Assembly (NCBI GenBank): GCA_021555075.1
Contig: JAKGBX010000003.1
Coordinates: 372,001-436,000, forward strand
Direction of reading: 5' to 3'
Source of the DNA: Rhodobacteraceae bacterium LMO-JJ12
Lineage (GTDB): Bacteria > Pseudomonadota > Alphaproteobacteria > Rhodobacterales > Rhodobacteraceae
DNA: 64,000 nt
Positions within the stretch are counted from its first letter, which is position 1; every line of letters starts with the position of its first letter. A model generated the notes under the pieces. The model saw only the letters and a program-made list of their open reading frames with translations. It was not told where the DNA came from and did not search any database. A program made the translations under genes and the position numbers. This document shows, piece by piece, positions 44,154 through 53,985 of the stretch.

Positions 44154-44546
44154 ATGCAGGAAAAGCTAAAAATACTTCACGTTGAAGACGACAAGGACGT
44201 GCAGGAAATCGCCAAGATTGCGTTGCAATTGTCGGACCAATTCGAATTGAAGCAATGTCTGGGCGCCTCGGAAGCGCTTGGCGTAGCAGCCGAGTTTCGC
44301 GCTGATATCCTGTTGCTCGATGTGATGATGCCCGAAATGACTGGTGACAGCCTGCTCGCGAAGCTGCGAGAGCTGCCTCACTATGCCAAGACCCCTGCAA
44401 TATTCATGACTGCGCGGGCGCATGACAGCGAAGTTGCCGCGTTGAAGATGGCCGGCGGCATTGCTGTTATCGTGAAGCCGTTTGATCCGCTGACATTGGG
44501 CGATAAGATACTTTCGGTGATTGTCGAGCATGAATCGGCGGCTTGA
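44154..44546 (+). CDS. Single-domain response regulator
   Basis: The 130-residue protein is a receiver only: acidic pair HVEDDKD, phospho-acceptor Asp56 (ADILLLDVMMPEMTGDS), Thr in FMTARAHD and Lys in VKPFDPLTL. It could take the phosphoryl group that the receiver-like domain of the upstream kinase cannot carry. The start is uncertain: ATG 44154 is conservative, while the frame is open upstream into the kinase gene and a GTG at 44142 follows aatagg. Confidence 0.85.
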   Translation: MQEKLKILHVEDDKDVQEIAKIALQLSDQFELKQCLGASEALGVAAEFRADILLLDVMMPEMTGDSLLAKLRELPHYAKTPAIFMTARAHDSEVAALKMAGGIAVIVKPFDPLTLGDKILSVIVEHESAA

Positions 44547-44772
44547 CTGCGGGGTCGCTTATCATCTGCGAACCCATAAGCTTTGGTACTTCAGCATTGC
44601 TGGTTCATTAGTTGATCGAGGCCAGCGATGAGCGCGTGGCCGTTTCTTGCTTTTCCTCAGTGGCAAGTTCTTACGTCGCCGTTGATACGTTGATCTGCCA
44701 CCGCCGCTTTATTAACTCCAAAGCCTATTCTAGAGTACCCCGGTAATTCAATTTATTTGAGGGAGATCGGCT
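44547..44772. other. Intergenic region upstream of catalase
   Basis: No gene is recognised in these 226 bp. The last 40 bp are AT-rich and lead to GAGGGAGA before the katA ATG. I see no clear OxyR or FNR site. Confidence 0.5.
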
Positions 44773-46287
44773 ATGTCAGATGATGTCTTAAACAAAGGTA
44801 AGTGTCCGGTGTCCCACCTGACAACGGCGTTTGGTGCTCCGGTGGTCGACAATCAGAACTCGATGACCGCTGGCAAGCGCGGGCCGGTGCTGGTGCAGGA
44901 TATCTGGCTCAATGAAAAGCTTGCCAATTTCGTGCGCGAAGTCATCCCGGAGCGTCGCATGCACGCCAAGGGGTCTGGTGCGTTTGGCACGTTCACCGTG
45001 ACCAACGATATCACGCGCTACACGCGCGCCAAGGTTTTCAGCGAAGTGGGCAAGAAAACCGAAATGTTTGCCCGCTTCAGCACGGTGGCAGGCGAACGCG
45101 GTGCGGCGGATGCCGAGCGTGACATTCGCGGCTTTGCGCTCAAGTTTTACACCGAAGAAGGCAATTGGGACATGGTGGGCAACAATACCCCTGTGTTCTT
45201 CTTGCGCGATGCCAAGAAATTCCCTGATCTCAACAAAGCCGTGAAACGCGACCCGCGCACCAACATGCGCTCGCCCACGAACAACTGGGATTTCTGGACG
45301 CTCCTACCGGAGGCGCTGCATCAGGTTACGGTGGTAATGTCCGATCGCGGCATTCCCAAAAGTTACCGACACATGCATGGTTTCAGCAGCCACACCTACA
45401 GCTTCTGGAACGAAGCGGGTGAGCGGTTCTGGGTAAAGATGCACTTCAGGACGCAGCAAGGCATCGAGAACCTGTCCGATGCAGAAGCGGGCGCGGTTGT
45501 GGCAGGTGACCGCGAAAGCCATCAGCGCGACCTGTTTGATGCGATTGAACGTGGTGATTTCCCGCGCTGGAAGATGTATGTTCAGATCATGCCCGAGGCC
45601 GAGGCGGAAACCTATCACGTTCATCCGTTCGATCTGACCAAGGTTTGGTATAAGGGTGATTACCCGTTGATCGAGGTTGGCGAATTCGAACTGAACCGCA
45701 ATCCGGAAAACTATCATGCGGATGTTGAGCAGGCCGCTTTCTCGCCAGCGAACCTAGTGCCTGGTATCAGCGTCTCACCTGACAAGATGCTTCAGACGCG
45801 GCTGATCAATTACCCGGATTCGCAGCGCTACCGACTGGGTGTGAATTACCAGCAGGTGCCGGTCAATGCAGCCAAATGCCCGGTTATGAGCAATCACCGT
45901 GACGGGATTGGGCGGGTGGATGGCAATTTTGGCGGCCTGCCGCACTATCAACCCAACAGCTTTGGCCAATGGCTTCAGCAGCCCGAATACGCCGAACCGC
46001 CGCTCAGGATAGATGGCAATGCCGCCATGTTCGACTTTCGCGAGGATGACGACGACTATTACAGCCAGCCCCGCAAGCTTTTTCAACTGATGACACCGGC
46101 GCAACAGGAGATTCTATTCGACAACACCGGACGAAATATGGGGGATGCTCCGGATTTCATAAAGCAGCGTCACATCGATAACTGCACGCGATGCGACCCT
46201 GCTTACGGGGAAGGTGTTGCGAAGGCCTTGGGCATGTCGGTCAAGTCACCAGAAGAACTGTCCTCAAAGCCTGAACTGGCAGAGTAA
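44773..46287 (+). CDS. katA: Catalase, clade 3 (small subunit)
   Basis: The 504-residue haem catalase has active-site His64 ([14 protein letters not shown]), Asn137 ([13 protein letters not shown]) and the proximal tyrosine segment [17 protein letters not shown] near residues 336-352. The length is that of the small-subunit clade. It disproportionates hydrogen peroxide in the cytoplasm. GAGGGAGA precedes the ATG. It is a single gene, convergent with urtE. Confidence 0.97.
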   Translation: MSDDVLNKGKCPVSHLTTAFGAPVVDNQNSMTAGKRGPVLVQDIWLNEKLANFVREVIPERRMHAKGSGAFGTFTVTNDITRYTRAKVFSEVGKKTEMFARFSTVAGERGAADAERDIRGFALKFYTEEGNWDMVGNNTPVFFLRDAKKFPDLNKAVKRDPRTNMRSPTNNWDFWTLLPEALHQVTVVMSDRGIPKSYRHMHGFSSHTYSFWNEAGERFWVKMHFRTQQGIENLSDAEAGAVVAGDRESHQRDLFDAIERGDFPRWKMYVQIMPEAEAETYHVHPFDLTKVWYKGDYPLIEVGEFELNRNPENYHADVEQAAFSPANLVPGISVSPDKMLQTRLINYPDSQRYRLGVNYQQVPVNAAKCPVMSNHRDGIGRVDGNFGGLPHYQPNSFGQWLQQPEYAEPPLRIDGNAAMFDFREDDDDYYSQPRKLFQLMTPAQQEILFDNTGRNMGDAPDFIKQRHIDNCTRCDPAYGEGVAKALGMSVKSPEELSSKPELAE

Positions 46288-46476
46288 CGCTTCACTGCAA
46301 TTTTGGTGGGGGGCTGTGCCCCTCATTTGCTCATTACTCATATCTATCTCCAAGGTCGGTTCATGGCGACATGGACGAGTGAGAACATGCGACCGTAGCA
46401 AAGGTTTTTCCAGCGAATGAACGATTGCGTTCCGGCAAATTCAGAGAATATGCTGCAGGTCTCTAACCACCTGATA

Positions 46477-47172
46477 CTAAATCGAAACTTTAGACAGCAG
46501 ATCATCCTTCGAGAAATCACCTTTCCTGCCTGAGAGGATCACTTCCCCACGCCGCAACGCGACGAAGCTGTCGGCCAGATCATATGCGAACTCGAAATAC
46601 TGCTCGACCAGAACGATCGCCATCTGGCCCTCCGCGCGAAGTTGGCTGATCACGCGTCCAATCTGCTGAATGATGTTGGGTTGAATGCCTTCCGTCGGCT
46701 CATCCAGCAGCAACAGTTTGGGCCGGGTGATCAAGGCGCGGGCGATGGCCAACTGCTGTTGCTGGCCGCCGGACAGGTCGCCACCGCGACGTGATTTCAT
46801 TTCGTTCAAGACCGGGAACAGTTCAAATATCTCGTCAGGTATCCGTCGCTCAGCGATCGGCAGGCAGCCAAACCCGGTCTCGAGGTTCTCTTTCACCGTC
46901 AACAGCGAGAAAATCTCTCGCCCCTGCGGCACGCTGGCGATACCGCGCCGGGCAAGCAGGTGTGGTGGCAGTATAGGCAGCGCCTCGCCATCAAGCGAGA
47001 CTGTGCCGCCAGATCTCGCGTGCGTCCCGCAGATCGCCTTGATCAGGCTGGTCTTGCCCACGCCATTGGTGCCCATCACACAGGTGACTTCGCCCTGTGC
47101 CGCCTCAAGGCTGATACCGTTGAGGATCTGAGAGCGGCCGTAATGCAGGGTCAGGTCCTGCACGCTCAGCAT
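46477..47172 (-). CDS. urtE: Urea ABC transporter ATP-binding protein UrtE
   Basis: The 231-residue ATPase has Walker A GTNGVGKTS, signature LSGGQQQQLAIARAL and Walker B LLLLDEPTEGIQPNI; the EGIQPNIIQQIG continuation is typical of UrtE. It is last in urtABCDE, 3 bp after urtD. A weak 5-bp hairpin (46310-46322) lies between it and the convergent katA. Confidence 0.95.
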   Translation of the reverse strand: MLSVQDLTLHYGRSQILNGISLEAAQGEVTCVMGTNGVGKTSLIKAICGTHARSGGTVSLDGEALPILPPHLLARRGIASVPQGREIFSLLTVKENLETGFGCLPIAERRIPDEIFELFPVLNEMKSRRGGDLSGGQQQQLAIARALITRPKLLLLDEPTEGIQPNIIQQIGRVISQLRAEGQMAIVLVEQYFEFAYDLADSFVALRRGEVILSGRKGDFSKDDLLSKVSI

Positions 47173-47175
47173 GGT

Positions 47176-47916
47176 TTAGCGCCCGAGATAGACATCAATG
47201 ACCTCCTTGTTGGCCGTAACGTGATCGAGACTGCCTTCGGCCAATACAGAGCCCTCGTGCAGAACCGTGACCTTGCAGCCAAGGCGGCGGACAAATTCCA
47301 TGTCGTGTTCCACCACGACAACGGCACGCGTTTTGGCCGCTTCGACCAGAATATTTGTGGTATGTTCGCGCTCTGCCGGGGTCATCCCGGCGGCGGGTTC
47401 ATCAACCAGGAGCAATTTCGGTTCCTGCGCGAGCAGCATGCCGATTTCCAGCCATTGCTTCTGGCCATGGCTCAATTCGCCCGATTTGCGCTGAAGATGA
47501 TCTGCTAGCCGAATTTCGTCGGCCAGTGCCGCGACCCGTTCCAGATGTGCGGCCAACGGGCGGTAGAACAGTACCGACAGCGGCCCGCGCCGGTTTTGCA
47601 GCGCCATGAGCAGGTTTTCTTCCACGCTCTGGTCTTCAAAGACAGTCGGCTTTTGAAACTTGCGCCCGATGCCTTCTCTGGCGATACGGGCCTCGGACAG
47701 GCCCAGCAACGACAGACGGTGCGCGCCCCAGATTACCCGTCCCTTATCAGGCTTGGTTTTGCCGGTCACGATGTCCATGAAGGTGGTCTTGCCAGCGCCG
47801 TTCGGCCCAATGATCGCGCGCATCTCTGCCGGGCCGATGTGGAACGACAGATTATTGATCGCGCGAAACCCGTCAAAGCTGACCGAGACGTCGTAGACTT
47901 CGAGCAACGTGCTCAT
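47176..47916 (-). CDS. urtD: Urea ABC transporter ATP-binding protein UrtD
   Basis: The 246-residue ATPase has Walker A GPNGAGKTT, the unusual signature LSHGQKQWLEIGMLLA that is normal for UrtD, and Walker B LLLVDEPAAGMT. It overlaps the urtC stop by 4 bp. It powers urea uptake together with UrtE. Confidence 0.95.
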   Translation of the reverse strand: MSTLLEVYDVSVSFDGFRAINNLSFHIGPAEMRAIIGPNGAGKTTFMDIVTGKTKPDKGRVIWGAHRLSLLGLSEARIAREGIGRKFQKPTVFEDQSVEENLLMALQNRRGPLSVLFYRPLAAHLERVAALADEIRLADHLQRKSGELSHGQKQWLEIGMLLAQEPKLLLVDEPAAGMTPAEREHTTNILVEAAKTRAVVVVEHDMEFVRRLGCKVTVLHEGSVLAEGSLDHVTANKEVIDVYLGR

Positions 47917-49145
47917 TCGCTTGCCTCCTTTTCGCGCAGCGCGCCTTGATCGGGGCCCAGATCGGCGCCGTGCCGGTCAGGAGAGGTGCGCCGTTCCAGC
48001 AGGTCGAACAGACCGCCGATCCCTTTCGGGGCGAAAAGCGTGACCAGAACAAACGACAGCCCGAGCACCACCAGCCACCAGTCGACCCATTTGACAGTGT
48101 AAAACCCCAACGGAACGTCCGGTGCCTGCCCGCCGGTGAACCACGACGACACAAGGCTGACAAAAGCCGCCCCGATCACCGCGCCATAAAGCCGCCCGCG
48201 CCCGCCAATTGCGACCCAGACAGCAAGATAGATCGAGGCGATGGGCGCCATCTCTGCGGGGTTGATAATGCCGGCCTGGGGATAATAGAGCGCCCCTGCG
48301 ATGCCAGCCATGCAGGCGGTACCGGTGAAAAGCACCAGCTTGTAGGTCTCTACCGGGTAGCCGAGGAAACGCACCCGTGCCTCGTCGTCCCTGATGCCGC
48401 GCAGGACTGAGCCGAACTTGCCGGATACGATCCAGACGGCCAGCAAATAGCCCAACCCCAACGCCAGCGCTGCGCCCCAGAGGAACCAGACCGACACCAA
48501 GGCTTGGGGCACATCAGCCATCCCCGGCAGGTTCTGCAAACCGGAAAGGCCATTGTTGCCGCGCAACCCGTTGTCATTCTGGAACAGGTAAAGTGAGAGC
48601 GCCAGCGTCATCGCCTGCGTCAGGATCGAGAGATAGACACCGGCGACACGGCTGCGAAATGCCAGCCAACCAAACACCCCGGCCAACACGCCCGGCACCA
48701 GAACCACCAGCAAAAGCTGTGCCAGCAGACTGTCCGCAAACGCCCAGATCACAGGAAAATCCGCACTTCCCACCACGCCGAAAATCTGATTGGCGATGGC
48801 GTCGGACACCTCTTGTGGCGTGGGTGGAATAGGCGCGTCGGCCAGCGAGGTGACGACGATCTCGCGGGTACGCTCGTACATTAGCCACATGCCGATCATA
48901 TAGCCGCCCAGCCCGAAAAAGGCGAAATGCCCAAGGCTCAAAATCCCCGCATAGCCCCAGACAAGATCCATCGAGATGGCAACCAGGGCGAGGCAGAGGG
49001 TCTTGCCCAGCGTTTTGACAAAACTGGTGGAGATCACCCCAATGCCCATACCTTCGGACAAGAGCGTCACGATGATGGTAAATGCCACCAGCACCGCGAG
49101 AAAGATCATTGTTGAGTTGCCGCGCCAGTGAAGAGCGTGTTGCAT
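47913..49145 (-). CDS. urtC: Urea ABC transporter permease UrtC
   Basis: The 410-residue permease of the LivM type has about nine hydrophobic segments and the motifs DLVWGYAGILSLGHFAFFGL and GVYLSILTQAMTLALSLY, and the EAA-like loop GIRDDEARVRFLGYPVETYK. The start is ATG 49145, four bases after urtB; ATG 49109 is an alternative. Confidence 0.94.
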   Translation of the reverse strand: MQHALHWRGNSTMIFLAVLVAFTIIVTLLSEGMGIGVISTSFVKTLGKTLCLALVAISMDLVWGYAGILSLGHFAFFGLGGYMIGMWLMYERTREIVVTSLADAPIPPTPQEVSDAIANQIFGVVGSADFPVIWAFADSLLAQLLLVVLVPGVLAGVFGWLAFRSRVAGVYLSILTQAMTLALSLYLFQNDNGLRGNNGLSGLQNLPGMADVPQALVSVWFLWGAALALGLGYLLAVWIVSGKFGSVLRGIRDDEARVRFLGYPVETYKLVLFTGTACMAGIAGALYYPQAGIINPAEMAPIASIYLAVWVAIGGRGRLYGAVIGAAFVSLVSSWFTGGQAPDVPLGFYTVKWVDWWLVVLGLSFVLVTLFAPKGIGGLFDLLERRTSPDRHGADLGPDQGALREKEASE

Positions 49146-49149
49146 GGCG

Positions 49150-51102
49150 TCAATCCCCCGCCGCGCGGCCTTTGAGGGCGATGATGCCCCTTGGCCGGAA
49201 CTGAATGAATATGATGATGAACACGATCATGAAGGTCTGCGCCGCCAACGTGTTGGACGGGTTGAACCATTCGATGCCCTTTTGCAGAAAACCGATCATC
49301 GCGGCCCCCGCCAAGGTACCCCAGATGTTACCGACACCGCCGACAACCACTGTCATGAAGCTCTGCACGATATAATCGCTGCCCAACTCGGAGGTGACCT
49401 TGGCAAAGAGTCCGATGGCGACACCGGCAACCCCGGCAATGCCCGAGCCAAGGCCGAAGGTCAGCATGTTCACTTTGTTGAGGTTAATGCCCATCGATGA
49501 GGCCATGCGCGGGTTCTGCGTCACGGCGCGGGTCTCCAAACCCAACCGTGTGCGCCGCATGATGAAAAGGTAAACACCCAGGAAAAACGCGGCCAGCACG
49601 AAGATCGCGATGCGGATATAGCTTATCGCCACCACGTCATTGATCACCCAAGCCCCATCCAGCCACGCGGGAGAGGTCAGCGGGCGCGCCTGCGTGCCAA
49701 AGATGTTCTTGGCCAGTTGCTGTAACGCGATGGAGACGCCAAAAGTCGCCAGCAAAGTCTCCAACGGGCGATTGTAGAGCCAGCGGATCACCAGCCGTTC
49801 CAACACCACACCTGCCGCGAAGGTCACTGCAAAAGCCATCGGGATTGCCACGAGAATACTGGCGGTGTGGTTCGGGATAATCTGCTGCACCACATAACCG
49901 GTATAAGCACCCATCATGATGAATTCGCCATGCGCCATATTGATTACCCCCATGACGCCGAAGGTAATGGCGAGCCCGATGGCCGCGAGAAAGTAGATCG
50001 ACGTGAGCGACAGGCCATCAAGGATAAGGTCAAGCGTCTGGTTCACACCAACTTTCAGCGCGATGGTATCCAGCGCCTCGGAAACGGCGTCAGTCACTGT
50101 CCGCGAGGGTTCGAAATAGATCTCGACAAAACTATATGCGTCCAGCGTCTGTGCGATCTGCGCGCCGTCTGGGGCAGGGGGCACGCTGCCCTCTGCGGCC
50201 AGCGCATCATAAGCACGCTGCCGCATGTCCTGGTTGTCCAGTTGGTGGATCGGGATGCCCCCGACGCTGCCGCCCTTGGCATGCTCCACCAGTGCGGTGC
50301 GCTGTTGCGCGGGGCTCACCCTGGCTGGGGCCAGGTTTTCAGCGACCAGCATGTCGTAGGCCTGCGCCATCTCGATAGTGGTCCCCGGCTCCAGCGTTCT
50401 GGCGATGTTTAGTGTCTCAGGTGGCGTGCCCGGGAAAAAGGCCGTGCGGGTTGCCAGCAGCGGGTTGAGCGTGGCCCGAACATCAACCCCCAGATCGCCC
50501 GACATCTCGGAAATGGCCGTGATCCGCTGTGCCTCATCTGTATCATAGGCGATAGTCAGCAGGCGTTCGGATCTGACTTTGATGGCACGGATCGTCGGAT
50601 CACTCTCTGCGGCGATCGACTCTCTGAGTGGTGTCAGCACATCCGCGCTGGGATTGCGCTGCACCGACGTCAACGCGGCAAGCCGCCGTTTGGGATCAGG
50701 ATCTTGTAATTGAAACCGCACCAGCGCCGAGCCGATCAGAGCGCGGATGCCGCTATTGGGTTTGAACTGTTTCAAATCAGAGGACGGAGCCGTGCCGATG
50801 GTCTCGCGGGTGTCAAAATCATACAGTAAGTACTCGCCGCCCTCGGCCTTTTCAGCACGAAAGAACAACCCGTCGGAGGTGCGCTGCCAAAGGTTCTTGC
50901 CCTGCCAGGCCTGCAAGACGTCCTGCGCCTGTGGCAATCCGCTGTCGGACACGGCAGCGATGGCCGGGGCGATAGTCTTGCGCGAATTTTCCACGATCAA
51001 TGCCGCCTGCGCCTGCAGGATCGCCTGCATGGGTGCCTCTTGGGCCCGCGCAAGTGAGCAGGTCATCGCCAGAGCGAGGGCCGCAATCAATAGGTTTTTC
51101 AT
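49150..51102 (-). CDS. urtB: Urea ABC transporter permease UrtB with long periplasmic N-terminus
   Basis: The 650-residue protein has a signal peptide (KNLLIAALALAMTCSLARAQ), then about 330 residues of helical repeat-like sequence, and a LivH-type permease in the last 300 residues (INMAHGEFIMMGAYTGYVVQ, RTRLGLETRAVTQNPRMAS). The long N-terminal part is common in proteobacterial UrtB and is of unknown function. ATG 51102 is the start of the signal peptide. Confidence 0.94.
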   Translation of the reverse strand: MKNLLIAALALAMTCSLARAQEAPMQAILQAQAALIVENSRKTIAPAIAAVSDSGLPQAQDVLQAWQGKNLWQRTSDGLFFRAEKAEGGEYLLYDFDTRETIGTAPSSDLKQFKPNSGIRALIGSALVRFQLQDPDPKRRLAALTSVQRNPSADVLTPLRESIAAESDPTIRAIKVRSERLLTIAYDTDEAQRITAISEMSGDLGVDVRATLNPLLATRTAFFPGTPPETLNIARTLEPGTTIEMAQAYDMLVAENLAPARVSPAQQRTALVEHAKGGSVGGIPIHQLDNQDMRQRAYDALAAEGSVPPAPDGAQIAQTLDAYSFVEIYFEPSRTVTDAVSEALDTIALKVGVNQTLDLILDGLSLTSIYFLAAIGLAITFGVMGVINMAHGEFIMMGAYTGYVVQQIIPNHTASILVAIPMAFAVTFAAGVVLERLVIRWLYNRPLETLLATFGVSIALQQLAKNIFGTQARPLTSPAWLDGAWVINDVVAISYIRIAIFVLAAFFLGVYLFIMRRTRLGLETRAVTQNPRMASSMGINLNKVNMLTFGLGSGIAGVAGVAIGLFAKVTSELGSDYIVQSFMTVVVGGVGNIWGTLAGAAMIGFLQKGIEWFNPSNTLAAQTFMIVFIIIFIQFRPRGIIALKGRAAGD

Positions 51103-51121
51103 GTAAATTTCCCGCAAGGTT

Positions 51122-51146
51122 CGGAAGGGACGAAGCGCCCCTTCCG
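51122..51146. promoter_or_regulatory. Intercistronic hairpin after urtA
   Basis: Arms cggaaggg (51122-51129) and cccttccg (51139-51146), loop 9 nt, lie between the urtA stop and urtB. It is the fourth case in this window of a hairpin directly following a binding-protein gene. Confidence 0.65.
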
Positions 51147-51163
51147 TTGCCCGGTTTCAGTGT

Positions 51164-52444
51164 TCAGTAGTTGGACAAGGTCTGAACACAGGTCTTGGTT
51201 TCGGTGTTATACATACCGCAGTTCAGATCCTTCCAGTCAGAGGTGAGCACGGCGCTTTCGGGCAGGAAATCTGTCCATGCGTCGCCGGGGACTTCGGCTG
51301 TCTGGCTGACGATATCGAACTGCCCGTCGCCCTGAATCTCTCCGATCAGCACTGGCTTGGTGAGGTGATGGTTGGGCAGCATCACGGCGGTGCCGCCGGT
51401 CAGGTTGGGAAATTCCTGCCCGTACATCTGCGCACGCACGGCGTCGACCTCTGTTGACTCCGCCGCTGTGGCCGCGTTCACCCACATGTTGAAGCCAATG
51501 TAGTGTGCCTCCATCGGGTCGTTCGTCACGCGCGTGTCGCCCATTTTGGCCTTCCACGCTTCAATAAAGCTGGTGTTTGCTTCGGAGTCTGCCGACTGGA
51601 AGTAGTTCCACGCGGCGAGGTGGCCGACGAGGTTGGCGGTATCAAGACCCGAGAGTTCTTCTTCGCCCACCGAGAAGGCGATGACGGGGATGTCGTCGGC
51701 GGAGATACCTGCCGCAGCCAGTTCCTTGTAAAACCCGATATTCGCGTCACCATTGATGGTCGAGATTACCCCGACTTTCTTGCCATCCGCGCCCAGGGCC
51801 ACAACATCGGCCACGATCTTGGACCAGTCAGAATGGCCGAACGGTGTGTAGTTCACAAAAATATCGTCGGCAGCGATGCCCTTGGACTTCAAATAGCTTT
51901 CAAGGATGTTATTCGTTGTGCGCGGATAGACATAGTCGGTCCCCAGCAGCGCAAACTTTTCGACGCCGAGCTCTTCGAGGAAATAATCGGTGGCCGGGAT
52001 CGCCTGTTGGTTCGGGGCCGCCCCAGTGTAGAAGACGTTTTTCGAGCTTTCCTCGCCCTCGTATTGCACCGGATAAAACAGCAGGCCGTTAAGTTCCTCA
52101 ATCACTGGCAGCACCGACTTGCGGCTGACGGACGTCCAGTTGCCAAAAATCACGTCAACGTCGTGAACCGACAACAACTCGCGCGCCTTTTCAGCAAACA
52201 GGGGCCAGTCCGAGGCCGGATCGACCACCACCGCTTCAAGTTCGCAGCCGAGCAGGCCACCCTTGGCGTTCTGCTGTTCGACCAACATCACAATGGTGTC
52301 TTTCAGCGTGGTCTCGGAAATCGCCATAGTGCCGGACAGCGAGTGAAGGACGCCGACCTTGATCGGGCAATCGGCGGCAAAGGCAGGTGCCGCCAGAGTG
52401 GAGCAGGCAAGCGTGCCAGCCAGTAAGGAATTAATGGTCTTCAT
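51164..52444 (-). CDS. urtA: Urea ABC transporter substrate-binding protein UrtA
   Basis: The 426-residue protein has a signal peptide (residues 1-23) and the UrtA pattern: KVGVLHSLSGTMAISETTLK, VFGNWTSVSRKSVLPVIEE, NGLLFYPVQYEGEESS and FLLGTDYVYPRTTN-like ALLGTDYVYPRTTNNI. It binds urea in the periplasm. GGAG precedes the ATG. It is divergent from ureD and first in the urt operon. Confidence 0.97.
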   Translation of the reverse strand: MKTINSLLAGTLACSTLAAPAFAADCPIKVGVLHSLSGTMAISETTLKDTIVMLVEQQNAKGGLLGCELEAVVVDPASDWPLFAEKARELLSVHDVDVIFGNWTSVSRKSVLPVIEELNGLLFYPVQYEGEESSKNVFYTGAAPNQQAIPATDYFLEELGVEKFALLGTDYVYPRTTNNILESYLKSKGIAADDIFVNYTPFGHSDWSKIVADVVALGADGKKVGVISTINGDANIGFYKELAAAGISADDIPVIAFSVGEEELSGLDTANLVGHLAAWNYFQSADSEANTSFIEAWKAKMGDTRVTNDPMEAHYIGFNMWVNAATAAESTEVDAVRAQMYGQEFPNLTGGTAVMLPNHHLTKPVLIGEIQGDGQFDIVSQTAEVPGDAWTDFLPESAVLTSDWKDLNCGMYNTETKTCVQTLSNY

Positions 52445-52766
52445 GATATTCTCCTCACGGGATGATCTCAGGCGATCTTGCGCGACAGCGCCGAGTGTCC
52501 TACGTCAATCCCGCAACCTAATTGTTGCAATCCGTGTGGTGGCCGGGTCGGGCTTCATTTCGTCCGGTCACCACACACCTTTTCCGACACAGTGAGCGGC
52601 CGGGATGGTGAGGGGATCGTTTCTGCGTCGCAGCGAGACTGGCAAGCGTCCTGCGGTGACCGGGGGTAACTTCGTTGCCCTGTGCTTAATCTTTGTTCAG
52701 CTCGCTAAATTTGTGCCTAAAAATTAAGCGCCATAAGTGGTTTGCGGGCGCAAACGCCTCTAATCG
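52445..52766. promoter_or_regulatory. urtA / ureD divergent region with 13-bp hairpin
   Basis: These 322 bp should hold both nitrogen-controlled promoters. Arms 52534-52546 (gtgtggtggccgg) and 52564-52576 form a 13-bp stem with one G-T pair around a 17-nt loop. I see no clear sigma-54 -24/-12 element or NtrC site. The section near ureD is AT-rich. Confidence 0.45.
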
Positions 52767-53669
52767 ATGACACGACACACGGCCTATGGTGGGAACGGGC
52801 TGACCCAATCCATCTACGGAGCGTTCCCAATTACACGCGCGGCGATCATACCCACGCCCACCTGTGCCGCGGCGCAACCGCGTGCCATCGGGGCCGTCAT
52901 GGTGCGGGCAAAGCGGTTATCTGATCGTTCGGCGATTGCCGATCTGCGCCAATCCGGTGCGATGAAATTGCTGTTCCCTAGACCTGACAGCGCCGCCTTG
53001 CAGGCCATCGTCGTCAACACGGCTGGCGGGGTGACGGGGGGCGATAGCTTTTCCCTGAACGCTTGCGCCGACGACGATGCTTTTCTGTCCCTGACCACCC
53101 AGGCCGCCGAACGCGGTTACCGGGCGCAGCCCGGTCAGGTCGCGAAGATCCGCAACCGGGTTATGGTGAAACGGGGTGCTACGCTGCACTGGCTGCCGCA
53201 AGAGACCATCCTCTATGAAGCCTGCGCGTTGCAGCGGCGGTTGTCGGTTGATCTCGACGATGGTGCTTCGCTGCTGCTGGTCGAGCCATTGGTGTTTGGC
53301 CGCGCCGCGATGGGTGAAGTGCTTGCGGGTATCAATTTCAAAGACCGCATCGAAATCCGGCGCGCCGGGCAACCCCTCTACCTCGACGCCATCAGCTTGC
53401 AGGGCGATGTGACGGCGCATCTTGCCTCTGCGAATATCGCGGCGGGGGCGGGGGCATTGGCGACAATCGTCTATGTCGCACCCGATGCCGAAGCGCATTT
53501 GCCTAAATTGCGCGCGCTCTTGCCCGCCTCTGGGGGAGCCAGCCTGCTTGGCTCCGACCTTCTGGTGGCCCGTATCCTTGCGCAAGACAGCTTTGAATTG
53601 CGTCGATCGCTCATGCCGATCTTGCGTCAACTCAGCGCCGACGCGCTTCCCCGATCATGGATGACCTGA
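52767..53669 (+). CDS. ureD: Urease accessory protein UreD
   Basis: The 300-residue protein binds apo-urease and helps to deliver nickel. Family segments: [52 protein letters not shown] and [17 protein letters not shown]. The start is taken at 52767; UreD alignments require at least residue 38 onward, so a somewhat later start is possible. The stop is 1 bp from ureA. Confidence 0.95.
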   Translation: MTRHTAYGGNGLTQSIYGAFPITRAAIIPTPTCAAAQPRAIGAVMVRAKRLSDRSAIADLRQSGAMKLLFPRPDSAALQAIVVNTAGGVTGGDSFSLNACADDDAFLSLTTQAAERGYRAQPGQVAKIRNRVMVKRGATLHWLPQETILYEACALQRRLSVDLDDGASLLLVEPLVFGRAAMGEVLAGINFKDRIEIRRAGQPLYLDAISLQGDVTAHLASANIAAGAGALATIVYVAPDAEAHLPKLRALLPASGGASLLGSDLLVARILAQDSFELRRSLMPILRQLSADALPRSWMT

Positions 53670-53670
53670 C

Positions 53671-53973
53671 ATGCAACTAACTCCTCGTGAACGAGACAAA
53701 CTGCTGATTTCGATGGCGGCCGAAGTGGCCCGCAAGCGCCTTGCGCGGGGGGTCAAGCTGAACCACCCCGAAGCGATAGCGCTGATCACCGATGCAGTCG
53801 TTGAAGGCGCGCGCGATGGCCGCAGCGTCGCGGATATGATGCAGGCAGGTGCGCATGTCGTTACGCGGGCGCAATGTATGGAAGGCATCGCCGAGATGAT
53901 CCCGGAAGTGCAGGTAGAAGCCACGTTCCCCGACGGGACAAAACTCGTCACCGTTCACAACCCCATCAGATAA
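53671..53973 (+). CDS. ureA: Urease subunit gamma
   Basis: The 100-residue subunit begins [20 protein letters not shown] and has the conserved [21 protein letters not shown] and [20 protein letters not shown]. It forms the urease trimer with UreB and UreC. It starts 2 bp after ureD. Confidence 0.98.
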   Translation: MQLTPRERDKLLISMAAEVARKRLARGVKLNHPEAIALITDAVVEGARDGRSVADMMQAGAHVVTRAQCMEGIAEMIPEVQVEATFPDGTKLVTVHNPIR

Positions 53974-53985
53974 GGACCGCCCACA

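Noticed and set aside
46310-46322. Terminator between katA and urtE
   Set aside because: Only a 5-bp GC stem with a 3-nt loop and no T-run; too weak for a separate feature.
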